A DNA stretch of 64,000 nt from Flavobacterium sp. YO12 (GTDB taxonomy: Bacteria > Bacteroidota > Bacteroidia > Flavobacteriales > Flavobacteriaceae), in assembly GCF_004119495.1 (NCBI RefSeq), contig NZ_NRQU01000012.1, positions 1 to 64,000 of the forward strand. Direction: 5' to 3'. A program made the translations under genes and the position numbers. Positions 26,294 to 34,830 of this stretch are shown piece after piece; within the stretch, counting starts at the first letter, position 1; every line of letters starts with the position of its first letter. Under the pieces are notes generated by a model that saw nothing but the letters and a program-made list of their open reading frames with translations, did no database searches and had not been told where the DNA came from.

Positions 26294-26821
26294 TTACTTA
26301 ATTGTAAAGTATTCTGTTTGCAGTAAATGTGTTCTTTCATCAAATGAGAAATCTACATATTTTGCATCATCTTTTTTTATAGAAACTTCTAATTTGCTTC
26401 TGCCGATTTCTTTTTTATCAGCATCAAAAGCTTTTAGTAAAACATCGCCTTTAAAGTCTTTTTTAGCAATCAGATAAATCGTTACTTTCTTTTGTTTGTC
26501 ACTGTCAGCACCGTAAATTTTCTCTGCTTTACATTCTTCAAAATTGGTTTTAAAAGCAGGATCAGAAATTACTTTTGAGGTATTGATGCTTTCGCTCATT
26601 CCTGAATTGATGCCTTTTATTACATCGCCAATTCCTTTTGATGCACTTTTAGCGGCTTCTTTTCCTTCTTCTTGAAGTGCTTTTCCTGCACCTTCTATTA
26701 ATTTTGATTTAACAGCAACAGCTTCGTTTCCATCCGCTTCTGCTTCTTTCATTTTCTCTTCTTTACTTTGGCAGGAAACCAATATGGCTAATGCACTAAA
26801 TAAAACTAATACTTTTTTCAT
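26294..26821 (-). CDS. Lipoprotein of unknown function
   Basis: The 175-residue lipoprotein has lipobox LVSC (C17). An Ala/Lys/Glu-rich helical region (about 20-75, GKALQEEGKEAAKSASKGIG) precedes a beta-rich C-terminal half (KKVTIYLIAKKDFKGDVLLKAFDADKKEIG) that looks like a small Ig-type sandwich. I recognise no named family. A perfect -7 box TATCTTTG lies upstream on the minus strand at 26882-26875, so it is probably a single-gene unit. Confidence 0.7.
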   Translation of the reverse strand: MKKVLVLFSALAILVSCQSKEEKMKEAEADGNEAVAVKSKLIEGAGKALQEEGKEAAKSASKGIGDVIKGINSGMSESINTSKVISDPAFKTNFEECKAEKIYGADSDKQKKVTIYLIAKKDFKGDVLLKAFDADKKEIGRSKLEVSIKKDDAKYVDFSFDERTHLLQTEYFTIK

Positions 26822-26926
26822 TTCTTTTTTAGGTTTTGAATAGATTGTATGTTAAGAATTTAAGTGTTAAAAATCAAAGATATAAATTTAAAATATAATT
26901 TCTATATTTAGCTTTTATTATTAAAT

Positions 26927-27907
26927 ATGAAAAATAGTAAGCCTTTGGTGATTTTTGGAGAAGCAATTCTACCCGGAGAAAGCAGAACCATAAATGTTGA
27001 GATTGCTCGATTACATACTACCACAAAACTTAATATTCCAGTTATTGTTCGTCGTTCAAAACATGAAGGGCCTGTTGTTTTATTCTCGGCAGGAATCCAT
27101 GGTGATGAAATAAATGGAGTTGAAGTTGTTCGCCAGATTATCAGTAAAAAAATTAATCGTCCAGCAAGAGGTACCATTATTTGTATTCCGATTATCAATA
27201 TGTATGGTTTTGTAAATAAATCTCGTGAGTTTCCTGACGGGAGAGATTTAAACAGGGTTTTTCCCGGAAGTAAAAAGGGATCGCTCGCAAGCCGATTTGC
27301 TTATCATATTGTAGCTGAAATTTTGCCTATTATTGATTATGCTGTCGATTTTCATGCGGGCGGAGCCAGTCGTTTTAATGCACCTCAAATTAGAGTTACA
27401 GAGAATAATCCCGAGTTGAAAATTCTGGCAGATGTTTTTAATGCTCCTTTTACTTTATATTCTAAAAATATCAACGGTTCTTTTAGAAATACCTGTGAAA
27501 AAGCCAATATTAAAATGCTGCTTTTTGAAGGCGGAAAATCGCTGGATATAAATGATGCTATTGCAAATGAAGGTGTAATGGGAGTGAAACGTCTTTTGCA
27601 TTACTTAAAAATGCTTGATCCTAAACACATCGTTGAAAAAGCCGAAGAGCCATCCATTTATATTAAAAATTCAGTTTGGCTTAGGGCCAAATGCTCTGGT
27701 TTGCTTCATGATTATAACCTGATTGGAAAGTTTGTGACTAAGGGAACTATTTTGGCGATAATTACAGATCCGTTTGGTAAATTTGAACAAAAGGTAAAAG
27801 CTCCTCACGAAGGATTTGTTATAAACGCAAATCATTCGCCAATTGTATATGAGGGTGATGCTATTTATCATATGTCTAAAACTTTACCTGAAAATGTCGA
27901 CGAATAA
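26927..27907 (+). CDS. Succinylglutamate desuccinylase/aspartoacylase family protein
   Basis: This 326-residue zinc-dependent M14-like acylase or carboxypeptidase has HGDEING (zinc His and Glu, about 67-73), PDGRDLNRVFPG and the third ligand in DFHAG. A lipoyl-like beta barrel forms the C-terminus (about 245-320). Relatives are often encoded beside a RimK-type ATP-grasp ligase, but none is present here. The substrate is unknown. Its end overlaps the start of the cyclo-ligase gene by 14 bp, so the two are translationally linked. Confidence 0.88.
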   Translation: MKNSKPLVIFGEAILPGESRTINVEIARLHTTTKLNIPVIVRRSKHEGPVVLFSAGIHGDEINGVEVVRQIISKKINRPARGTIICIPIINMYGFVNKSREFPDGRDLNRVFPGSKKGSLASRFAYHIVAEILPIIDYAVDFHAGGASRFNAPQIRVTENNPELKILADVFNAPFTLYSKNINGSFRNTCEKANIKMLLFEGGKSLDINDAIANEGVMGVKRLLHYLKMLDPKHIVEKAEEPSIYIKNSVWLRAKCSGLLHDYNLIGKFVTKGTILAIITDPFGKFEQKVKAPHEGFVINANHSPIVYEGDAIYHMSKTLPENVDE

Positions 27908-28463
27908 AAAGGAATTACGTATACATTATAAAAATCTTCGAAAAGAACTTTCGGCAGATGATATTGAAGAAAAAAGTCTGGCTATTGCCAATAATTTGAT
28001 CCAATTGCCTATTTGGGATAAAACATATTATCATGTTTTTCTTCCAATTGTAGAACATAAAGAAGTCGATACTGAATTTATTCTGCATTTGCTTTCTGGA
28101 AAAGACAAGGAAATCGTGATTTCTAAAAGCGATTTTGAAACCCGTGGAATGACTCATTTTTTATTGACGGATAATACCAAAATCAAAAAAAACGAATATA
28201 ATATTCCTGAGCCTGTAAATGGACTTGAGGTTCCAACTAAAACTATTGATGTGGTTTTTGTACCGCTTTTAGCTTTTGATCATTTTGGAAACCGAATAGG
28301 TTATGGAAAAGGTTTTTATGATAAATTCCTTGCCGATTGTAAACCTGATACGATTAAGATTGGACTTTCGTTTTTTGAAGCAGCAGATCAGATTGATGAT
28401 GTTTTTGAATCTGATGTAAGATTGGATTACTGCGTTACGCCTGAGAAAGTTTATACTTTTTGA
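27894..28463 (+). CDS. 5-Formyltetrahydrofolate cyclo-ligase
   Basis: This enzyme converts 5-formyl-THF and ATP to 5,10-methenyl-THF. I choose the ATG at 27894 (MSTNKKELRIHYKNLRKEL), which gives 189 residues; the longer frame from 27843 adds 17 residues lying in the upstream gene. The N-terminal Arg/Lys-rich helix and the C-terminal signature NRIGYGKGFYDKFL are diagnostic. Confidence 0.93.
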   Translation: MSTNKKELRIHYKNLRKELSADDIEEKSLAIANNLIQLPIWDKTYYHVFLPIVEHKEVDTEFILHLLSGKDKEIVISKSDFETRGMTHFLLTDNTKIKKNEYNIPEPVNGLEVPTKTIDVVFVPLLAFDHFGNRIGYGKGFYDKFLADCKPDTIKIGLSFFEAADQIDDVFESDVRLDYCVTPEKVYTF

Positions 28464-28470
28464 TTGTAAA

Positions 28471-28544
28471 CCATATAAGTGATATAAGAAAATTTAAGAC
28501 TATATGTTTGAATAAGCTAATGTTTACTTATATCACTTATAAGG
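28471..28544. repeat. Intergenic inverted repeat, family K
   Basis: CCATATAAGTGATATAAG (28471-28488) pairs with CTTATATCACTTATAAGG (28527-28544), 17 of 18 positions. Just after it, TTGGAATTTGGGATTTTTT (about 28554-28575) repeats a word found in the terminator at 44495-44538. The region lies between convergent genes. Confidence 0.7.
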
Positions 28545-28601
28545 TGGAATAAAACTCCAATTCTTCATCTTGGAATTTGGGATTTTTTATTTTAGTAAAA
28601 G

Positions 28602-29225
28602 TTATTGCAATTTAAAGTATTCTATTTTTGTATTGCCGCAAATTATTTCTGAAATACCAGTATCATGCTCTTGTCCGATGAAATACGCAATCAATCCTCC
28701 AGAAGTTTTATCTATGTAATAAGACCAAACATCTTTGTTTGAATAAGATATGTATAGAGGATCAGAAGACATGTTTGGTTTGTCTGTAAAAACTAGTTTT
28801 TCGGTTTTAATCAAACTCCACTTTTTAGTTTTGGGATATAGTTCATAAAACAGTATTTGATCAAGATTTATAGTAATCATTTTTGCAACTACGCTGTCTG
28901 AAGGTTCTCTCATGGCCCATGATTCGGCAGTTATCAGTTTCCAATTACCAGTAATTTCTTTGGTTAAATTTGTTCGTAAAATAACTTTTAACGAATCTGA
29001 TTTTTTTAAAGAAAGATCCTTTATCTCTTTATTAGAACCGAAATTTTGGGCTAAAGAAAAAAAGGCATACGCTCGGTTGAGTTCTTGATCTTTTAAAGCT
29101 GTCTCAGCGTTTAAAAACACTTCTTTTTGACGACTATCTATATCAAATATTTCTTCTTTTTCTTCTTGGGCAAAGAGGTTAAGAGAGAAAGTAAGTAATA
29201 GCGTTAAAACAAGTTTTTTGAGCAT
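28602..29225 (-). CDS. Exported protein of unknown function at the end of the bat operon
   Basis: The 207-residue protein has a signal peptide (about 1-19, ending NLFAQ), then an acidic, TPR-like helical stretch (ETALKDQELNRAYAFFSLAQNFG) and a beta-rich C-terminal half. I recognise no family beyond possible weak TPR character. It follows batE by 47 bp on the same strand and is likely the last gene of the Bat transcript, although it is not part of the classic Bat set. Confidence 0.6.
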   Translation of the reverse strand: MLKKLVLTLLLTFSLNLFAQEEKEEIFDIDSRQKEVFLNAETALKDQELNRAYAFFSLAQNFGSNKEIKDLSLKKSDSLKVILRTNLTKEITGNWKLITAESWAMREPSDSVVAKMITINLDQILFYELYPKTKKWSLIKTEKLVFTDKPNMSSDPLYISYSNKDVWSYYIDKTSGGLIAYFIGQEHDTGISEIICGNTKIEYFKLQ

Positions 29226-29272
29226 TCGAATGTAATTTAAAATGAGATTATAATTTGCATTCTGTTGAGAGT

Positions 29273-30019
29273 CTACTTCACTTCCTTGATAGTCGAAGCA
29301 TCAATCCAGCCTTCTTGACCGTCAGTTAATTCGATTTTTTTCCATTTTCCAACAGTTTCTATTACATAAACTTTTGCTCCTTCATGCAGCAAAATTACTG
29401 GAGAACCTGCTTTTTGAGGTTCGCTTCGAACTTCGCTTAATTCTGCAAAAACAATTGCAGGACGATCGTTATCAAAGTGATTCTTCTCAGACATTCCAGC
29501 CGAAACACATAGAAGTAATGCAACTAAAAAAATAAACATTCCGATAAAATAAATTCTTTTGCTAATTGTAAGCTGCGAAAAGTAGTATCCAATAAAACAT
29601 AGTAGAAACACAAATGAAATGGCAACAGAGATTTTAGCCCAAGTGTCATAATCAAAAATTCCAGTAAAGTTTTGAATTAGTTTTGCGAAACCTACTTTTG
29701 GCACTTCTTTAATTTCATCAATTGTTCTTTTTTTAGCGAATTTTAAGTTGTTTAAAGCTTCTGGATGATGAGGATTTAAAACTAATGCCTTTTCGTAATT
29801 ATAGATAGAAGGCGCTACTTTGTTAAGTTTGTAATAACAGTTAGCAAGATTATAATAAACCTCTGCCGATTCTTGTTTGTCTTCTTTAACGATGTTTTCG
29901 AAAACGTCAGCTGCTTGCTGATACTGTCCTTTTTGATACAAAGCGTTTCCTTTATCAAAGGCGCTTTGAGCAAAAAAGACCTGCGTGATTAATAAAAATA
30001 GATATACTATACTTTTCAT
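29273..30019 (-). CDS. batE: BatE: TPR and SH3 membrane protein
   Basis: The 248-residue protein has a signal peptide, two or three TPR units (about 20-95: ALYQKGQYQQAADVFENIVK, YYNLANCYYKLN), two membrane helices (about 130-150 and 158-178) and a C-terminal bacterial SH3 domain (about 188-245: EVRSEPQKAGSPVILLHEGA). This architecture is that of BatE of the aerotolerance operon. It probably sits in the inner membrane with TPRs and SH3 facing the periplasm. Confidence 0.88.
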   Translation of the reverse strand: MKSIVYLFLLITQVFFAQSAFDKGNALYQKGQYQQAADVFENIVKEDKQESAEVYYNLANCYYKLNKVAPSIYNYEKALVLNPHHPEALNNLKFAKKRTIDEIKEVPKVGFAKLIQNFTGIFDYDTWAKISVAISFVFLLCFIGYYFSQLTISKRIYFIGMFIFLVALLLCVSAGMSEKNHFDNDRPAIVFAELSEVRSEPQKAGSPVILLHEGAKVYVIETVGKWKKIELTDGQEGWIDASTIKEVK

Positions 30020-30075
30020 TTTTATTTTCTTTGAACCTGAATTGGTTTTAAAACCTTTCGAGTTTGATGTTATAT

Positions 30076-31821
30076 TTAAACAATCTGTTTTTCTAGTGCC
30101 GAAATAATTAAAACAGCCTTATCATAATCTTGCTGAATAGAAGCGCTTGATGCTGGCGCATAACGAGCAAATTCACAGTTTTCGGTCAAGTTAATGAAAT
30201 CTTGAACGGCTTCTGGGTTTGCATTTCTAGACAACAGCAATTCTTGAATATTGGCTTTGCTCATTTCTGAGGTTTCAATATGCAGTTTCGCCTTTAAGAA
30301 ATTATGCATTGCTTTTTCTAATGCGATATAGAAAGCTTCTTTATTGTTAAGCTGTTTTTTGGCTTGCGATAAGTATTTTTTAGCAAGCTTATTGTTCATT
30401 CTAATTCTGTTTCCTGTTACGTCGCCATCTATTGCTTCTTTTCTTTTCTTAGCAAGAATAATAATTGGTATAATGGCAAAAGGAAGGAATAACAAAGTAT
30501 AATACAAGTTTGAACCGTAAAAATCATTTTTAGCAATTGGTACTAATATGGTTTTTGTTTTGTTGTATTTAAACTGCTCTTTTTCTGCAATAACATTTTT
30601 AGAAGCCGTAGATGGATTTGCTTCGGCTAATGTTGGACCGTCTAAAACATCAATCATAATCTCTTTTGTCGTTATTGTTCTATACGAACCAGAACTAAGA
30701 TCAAAATAAGAGAATGACATTGGTTTAATAGCATATTTTCCTTTGTATTGAGGAACTATGGTGTATTTGTCGGATATTTTTCCAGACATGCCAGATAATG
30801 ATGTTGTAACTTTTTCATCATGAACCGGGTCGTACATTTCTAACGCATTTGGTACAACTGGTTTAGGTAAAGTAAACAATTTCATATTTCCGTTTCCGGT
30901 TGCGCTTACCATTAAATCAAGACTTTCGCCACTTTTCAAAGTTGTTTTTGTTGGAGTAACTGTAAAATTAAATTTACCTACTGCTCCAGTAAAACTTTCA
31001 GGTTTACCAGTTTCTGGAAGTGGTTTTACATTTATAGTTCTTGCTCCCGCAGAGACAATTTTATTATCTTCAGTTATAATCATCTGACCAAACATATCAC
31101 GACGATTTGTTGGTAATTGCACGCCAATGTCTAGAGAGAAAGGTTCGATCGTTAATTTTCCAGATTTTTGAGGATATAAAATGGTTTTCTTTAAAACAAC
31201 AAAATAGCATCTTTGTCCTTGAAAATTACCTTCTTCAATTGCTAATTGTTTAACTTCTATATTCTGATTCCAGAAATCATTGTATTTAGGTTTTGCAACT
31301 TCTTTAAAACCAGTAACACCAATTCCGTTAAAGTACAATTTGTAAACCACTGTAATAGGTTCATTTAAGTACGGATTTGTTTTAGAAACTTCTGCTACTA
31401 ATTGCAATAATTCATTTCCAGAACCTTGAGGTCTGTCGTTAGGATCTCTTTCTTGTGCAACTGCATTGGTTACAGTAACTTTTATGGGATTAGTTTTGTA
31501 AATCTGCCCATTGTATTCGATCGCAGCCTGCTTGATTATAACAGATCCTTTTTGAGCCGGCTGTAAAATGTAAGAGTATATTTTTTGAAAAGAACTTCGT
31601 CCATTTACCCACGATTGGCTTATTTGCTGACTAGGTCCCGCAACAAGTTTAAAACCGTCAAAAGAAGGCTGGTCGAAATTATCTCCGTCAACATTCATGA
31701 TGAAATCAACGCGAAGTCTTTCGTTTAGTCCAAGTGTATTTTTGCTTACTCTGGCTTCAAATTGAACTTGAGCCAAAAGCCCTTGAAAAGTGAATAGTAA
31801 TAGAATTAAATATCTTTTCAT
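30076..31821 (-). CDS. batD: BatD: oxygen-tolerance protein
   Basis: The 581-residue BatD/BatD-like protein has a signal peptide (1-17), repeated Ig-like beta domains with the family pattern (ARVSKNTLGLNERLRVDFIMN, NPYLNEPITVVYKLYFNG), one transmembrane helix near 445-465 and a cytoplasmic helical tail (about 470-581). It presumably forms part of the VWA-containing Bat complex in the inner membrane. The gap upstream to batC (100 bp) is filled by a family G hairpin. Confidence 0.93.
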   Translation of the reverse strand: MKRYLILLLFTFQGLLAQVQFEARVSKNTLGLNERLRVDFIMNVDGDNFDQPSFDGFKLVAGPSQQISQSWVNGRSSFQKIYSYILQPAQKGSVIIKQAAIEYNGQIYKTNPIKVTVTNAVAQERDPNDRPQGSGNELLQLVAEVSKTNPYLNEPITVVYKLYFNGIGVTGFKEVAKPKYNDFWNQNIEVKQLAIEEGNFQGQRCYFVVLKKTILYPQKSGKLTIEPFSLDIGVQLPTNRRDMFGQMIITEDNKIVSAGARTINVKPLPETGKPESFTGAVGKFNFTVTPTKTTLKSGESLDLMVSATGNGNMKLFTLPKPVVPNALEMYDPVHDEKVTTSLSGMSGKISDKYTIVPQYKGKYAIKPMSFSYFDLSSGSYRTITTKEIMIDVLDGPTLAEANPSTASKNVIAEKEQFKYNKTKTILVPIAKNDFYGSNLYYTLLFLPFAIIPIIILAKKRKEAIDGDVTGNRIRMNNKLAKKYLSQAKKQLNNKEAFYIALEKAMHNFLKAKLHIETSEMSKANIQELLLSRNANPEAVQDFINLTENCEFARYAPASSASIQQDYDKAVLIISALEKQIV

Positions 31822-31850
31822 TTAATTTTTTAATCGTTGTTGGTTTAACT

Positions 31851-31914
31851 GTTAAATCGTTTATTCGTTTGCTCGTTTTATTATTAAACGATTCGACGAT
31901 TAAACGATTGAACT
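31851..31914. repeat. Intergenic palindromic word repeat, family G (TTAAACGATT type)
   Basis: Words of the AATCGTTTA type run left to right and their complements (TTAAACGATT) right to left, giving an imperfect hairpin with about three quarters of positions paired. It lies inside the bat operon between batC and batD and could modulate read-through. Confidence 0.55.
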
Positions 31915-31921
31915 AAAAATT

Positions 31922-32695
31922 CTACCAGTCTTTCTCTGGTTTTTTAGGATTAGATTTTACCTTTTGTGCGTTAACTTTATCTTGAATTTTCTTCTCTTCA
32001 TTGTTTACAGCATCTAATAAGTTTTGAACACGTTCTTTTGAGATTCCGCCTGGCATTGGTTTTGGCTCTCCGTTATTGTCGGACTTGTCGTCTTTCTTCG
32101 GATCGTTTTTACCGTCTTTTTTATCCTTGTCTTTATCTCCTTTGTCGTCTTTTTTCTGATCGTCTTTACCGTCTTTTTTATCTTTATTATCGCCGTCTTT
32201 CTTTTGATCGTCTTTCTTGTCGTTCTTTTTATCCTTATCCTTGTCTTTGTTCTTGTCGTTTTTAGGCGGATTTTCTTTTAATTTTTGCTTCGCCAATGCA
32301 TAATTATAACGCGTTTCATCATCTGTAGGATCGTTGCGTAAAGCTTCTTTGTAAGCTTCAACTGCCTGCGTATAATTTTTCTCTTTCATGAAAACGTTTC
32401 CAAGATTATGAAAAGCTTTATGTTTTTCTGGTCTTGTTTTGGCATTTTTTATAGCATTTGCAAAAGCATATTTAGCTTCAGAAACTTGATTTTGTTTGTA
32501 AATCGAGTTTCCAAGATTATAAGGAGCTGCTGCGCGCTTAGGAAATTTTGAGGCAGAGATTCTGTAATTAGCTTCGGCATCAACAAATTTATTCTGCTTA
32601 TATTCCTCATTGGCACTAGGCAATGTCTTATCTTTTTCCTGTGCAGAAACTGCCAAAGAAAACGTTAGTAAAATATAAAGAAGTAAATTTTTCAT
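31922..32695 (-). CDS. batC: BatC: TPR protein with Lys/Asp-rich low-complexity region
   Basis: The 257-residue protein has a signal peptide (1-18), three TPR units (about 25-135, including AAPYNLGNSIYKQNQVSEAK and AFHNLGNVFMKEKNYTQAVE) and a highly charged segment of about 65 residues (about 143-212) composed almost only of K, D, N and Q with repeated DDQKKD and DKKDGK words. A conserved PGGISKERVQNLLDAVNNEE tail closes it. The charged tract is encoded by a near-repetitive DNA stretch (about 32060-32270) that may vary in length between strains. Confidence 0.9.
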   Translation of the reverse strand: MKNLLLYILLTFSLAVSAQEKDKTLPSANEEYKQNKFVDAEANYRISASKFPKRAAAPYNLGNSIYKQNQVSEAKYAFANAIKNAKTRPEKHKAFHNLGNVFMKEKNYTQAVEAYKEALRNDPTDDETRYNYALAKQKLKENPPKNDKNKDKDKDKKNDKKDDQKKDGDNKDKKDGKDDQKKDDKGDKDKDKKDGKNDPKKDDKSDNNGEPKPMPGGISKERVQNLLDAVNNEEKKIQDKVNAQKVKSNPKKPEKDW

Positions 32696-32737
32696 TCTAA
32701 TGTTTTTATTTTTTATTCCGAGTTTTAAGCGGAATCT

Positions 32738-33772
32738 TTATTTTTTCTCGTTAAATAAATTCAACTCTTTAATCCAATTGGTTTTTCTTTCTAAAAGGAA
32801 AATGTCTACGAACAACAGTAAGAAAGCAAATCCGATGAACCATTGAAACTGTGATTGAAAATCCGCCATTTGTGTAGATTCAAACTCTGTTTTTTGAATG
32901 TTATTTAAAGCATTTTTGATATATTCTAAAACCTCTTTTGTATTACCGCCGTAAACATAGCCTCCTTTTGTTGCTTTTGCAATAGTTTTTAAGCCTTCTT
33001 GATTAAGTTTAGTAATAACAGTTTCTCCGTTTTGATCTTTTTGATAGCTGCGAACTACGCCGTTTTCTTTTAACGGAATTGTTCCTCCTTTTTCTGTTCC
33101 AACACCAACAGTAATAATTTTCATTCCTATTTTGTTGGCTTCTTCAGCAGCAAGTGAAGCTCCTTCTGAATGATCTTCACCATCAGAAATTAAAATCAAA
33201 AGCTTACTGGTTTTGCTCTTTTCATCAAAATATTTAGCTGATAATCGAATTGCTTCGTCAAGAGATGTCCCTTGTGATGAAACCATATCCGGACTCATGC
33301 TTTGCAAGAACATTTTTGCAACACTGTAATCAGATGTGATTGGTAAAACTGGAAAGGCACTTCCGGCATAAGCAACAATACCGATTCTGTCGTTTCCTAG
33401 AGAATTAATAATCTGCGAAACGAGTTGTTTACTTTTGTCTAAACGATTAGGCGCAACGTCTTCTGCAAGCATACTTTTAGAAACGTCAACAGCAAAAACA
33501 ATATCAATACCTTCGCGTTTTACGGTTTCCATTTTGGTTCCTATTTTTGGATTTACCAAACCGATAATTAAAAACGCTAATGCCAAAAGCAAGATCGATA
33601 TTTTTAATACAGGTTTAAAAACAGATCGCTCCGGGCTTAATTTTTTTACCATTTCTAAATCACCAAACTCGAGTTGTTTTTTTCTTTTCCAATACATATT
33701 GAAAAGAAATATACACGCCACAATTGGGAGTAGTAATAAGAGATATAAATATTTTTTTTCGTCTAATTCCAT
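32738..33772 (-). CDS. batB: BatB: VWA-domain membrane protein
   Basis: The 344-residue protein has two N-terminal membrane helices (about 8-27 and 54-73), a von Willebrand A domain (about 87-285) with an intact MIDAS DxSxS (D96, S98, S100 in DVSKSM) and a C-terminal helix near 312-332. VWA proteins next to MoxR ATPases act in metal-dependent assembly of envelope or enzyme complexes. It is one of two paralogous VWA genes, and batA lies immediately upstream. Confidence 0.94.
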   Translation of the reverse strand: MELDEKKYLYLLLLLPIVACIFLFNMYWKRKKQLEFGDLEMVKKLSPERSVFKPVLKISILLLALAFLIIGLVNPKIGTKMETVKREGIDIVFAVDVSKSMLAEDVAPNRLDKSKQLVSQIINSLGNDRIGIVAYAGSAFPVLPITSDYSVAKMFLQSMSPDMVSSQGTSLDEAIRLSAKYFDEKSKTSKLLILISDGEDHSEGASLAAEEANKIGMKIITVGVGTEKGGTIPLKENGVVRSYQKDQNGETVITKLNQEGLKTIAKATKGGYVYGGNTKEVLEYIKNALNNIQKTEFESTQMADFQSQFQWFIGFAFLLLFVDIFLLERKTNWIKELNLFNEKK

Positions 33773-33825
33773 ATAATTTTTAAAATTCCAATCCCTGTAT
33801 TATCGAGATTTTTATTCGAATTTCT

Positions 33826-34830
33826 TTAAATAAAGCTTCTATAAACCGTGTTTCTTAAACCAACTTCTAACAATAGTAAAAAGGCAGCTAGTAAAACAAA
33901 ACCTCTATATTTTTCGTCGTAATCATAGAATTTTAATTCTTGGATTTCTGTTGTTTCTAGTTTGTTAATTGCATTGTATATTTCGGCTAACTTGTCGTTG
34001 CTTGTTGCTCTAAAATAAGTTCCATCTGTTTTTCGAGCGATATTTTTCATTAATCTTTCGTCGATTTCAACCTTTTGCATTTTGAATAAAAAACCTCCGT
34101 TTGGTGCGTATGCATAAGGGGATTCTGCCATTCCGTTTGTTCCAATACCAATCGTGTATACTTTTATGCCATATTGTTTGGCAATATCAGCAGCAGTTTC
34201 TGGTTCAATAAAACCTGCATTATTAACACCATCAGTCATTAAAATAACAACTCTGCTTTTTGCTTTACTATCTTTAAGACGATTTACGGCAGTTGCTAAA
34301 CCCATTCCAATTCCAGTTCCGTCTTGCAGAACAGTGTCATATCGAATTCCTTTTATTGCTTCAAGAATAATTGGTTTGTCGCTTGTAACAGGTGTTTTAG
34401 TATACGCTTCAGAAGCATATAAAACTAAACCGATTCTGTCGTTTGGTCTTTCTTCAACAAAATCTGCAGCAACTCTTTTTAAAGCTTCCATACGGTTTGG
34501 CTTTAAATCTTTTGCAAGCATACTTCCAGATACGTCAATTGCCATTACAATATCAATTCCTTTTGTCGTTTTTGTTTGATTGCTGATATCTACCGTTCTT
34601 GGTCTTGCAAGAGCAATAATTAAAGAACATAAAGCAATGATTCTAAAAACGTATAGAAAAGGTTTTAATTTTGTTAATAACGATTCGCTGTTTTTAAAAC
34701 CTGCTGTCGAGCTCATTTTTAATGTAGCCGACTGCTGATTTCTTTTCCAAAAAAACCAAGCAATAGCGATTGGAATTAATAGAAACAACCAAAAAAATTC
34801 TGGATTTAAAAAAGTGATCTTATTGTTCAT
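33826..34830 (-). CDS. batA: BatA: VWA-domain membrane protein
   Basis: The 334-residue BatA has N-terminal helices at about 11-28 and 57-76, a VWA domain from 90 with MIDAS D99-x-S101-x-S103 (DVSGSM), the downstream MIDAS threonine/aspartate regions (TSDKPI, ILMTDGVNNAG) and a C-terminal helix. Its start codon overlaps the preceding stop by one base (TAATG), implying translational coupling. In Bacteroides the Bat operon was linked to aerotolerance; the role in an aerobe may be envelope maintenance. Confidence 0.94.
   Translation of the reverse strand: MNNKITFLNPEFFWLFLLIPIAIAWFFWKRNQQSATLKMSSTAGFKNSESLLTKLKPFLYVFRIIALCSLIIALARPRTVDISNQTKTTKGIDIVMAIDVSGSMLAKDLKPNRMEALKRVAADFVEERPNDRIGLVLYASEAYTKTPVTSDKPIILEAIKGIRYDTVLQDGTGIGMGLATAVNRLKDSKAKSRVVILMTDGVNNAGFIEPETAADIAKQYGIKVYTIGIGTNGMAESPYAYAPNGGFLFKMQKVEIDERLMKNIARKTDGTYFRATSNDKLAEIYNAINKLETTEIQELKFYDYDEKYRGFVLLAAFLLLLEVGLRNTVYRSFI

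Noticed and set aside
32038..32265. 75-residue plus-strand ORF with Leu/Arg/Ser repeats
   Set aside because: It is the antisense shadow of the Lys/Asp tract of batC.
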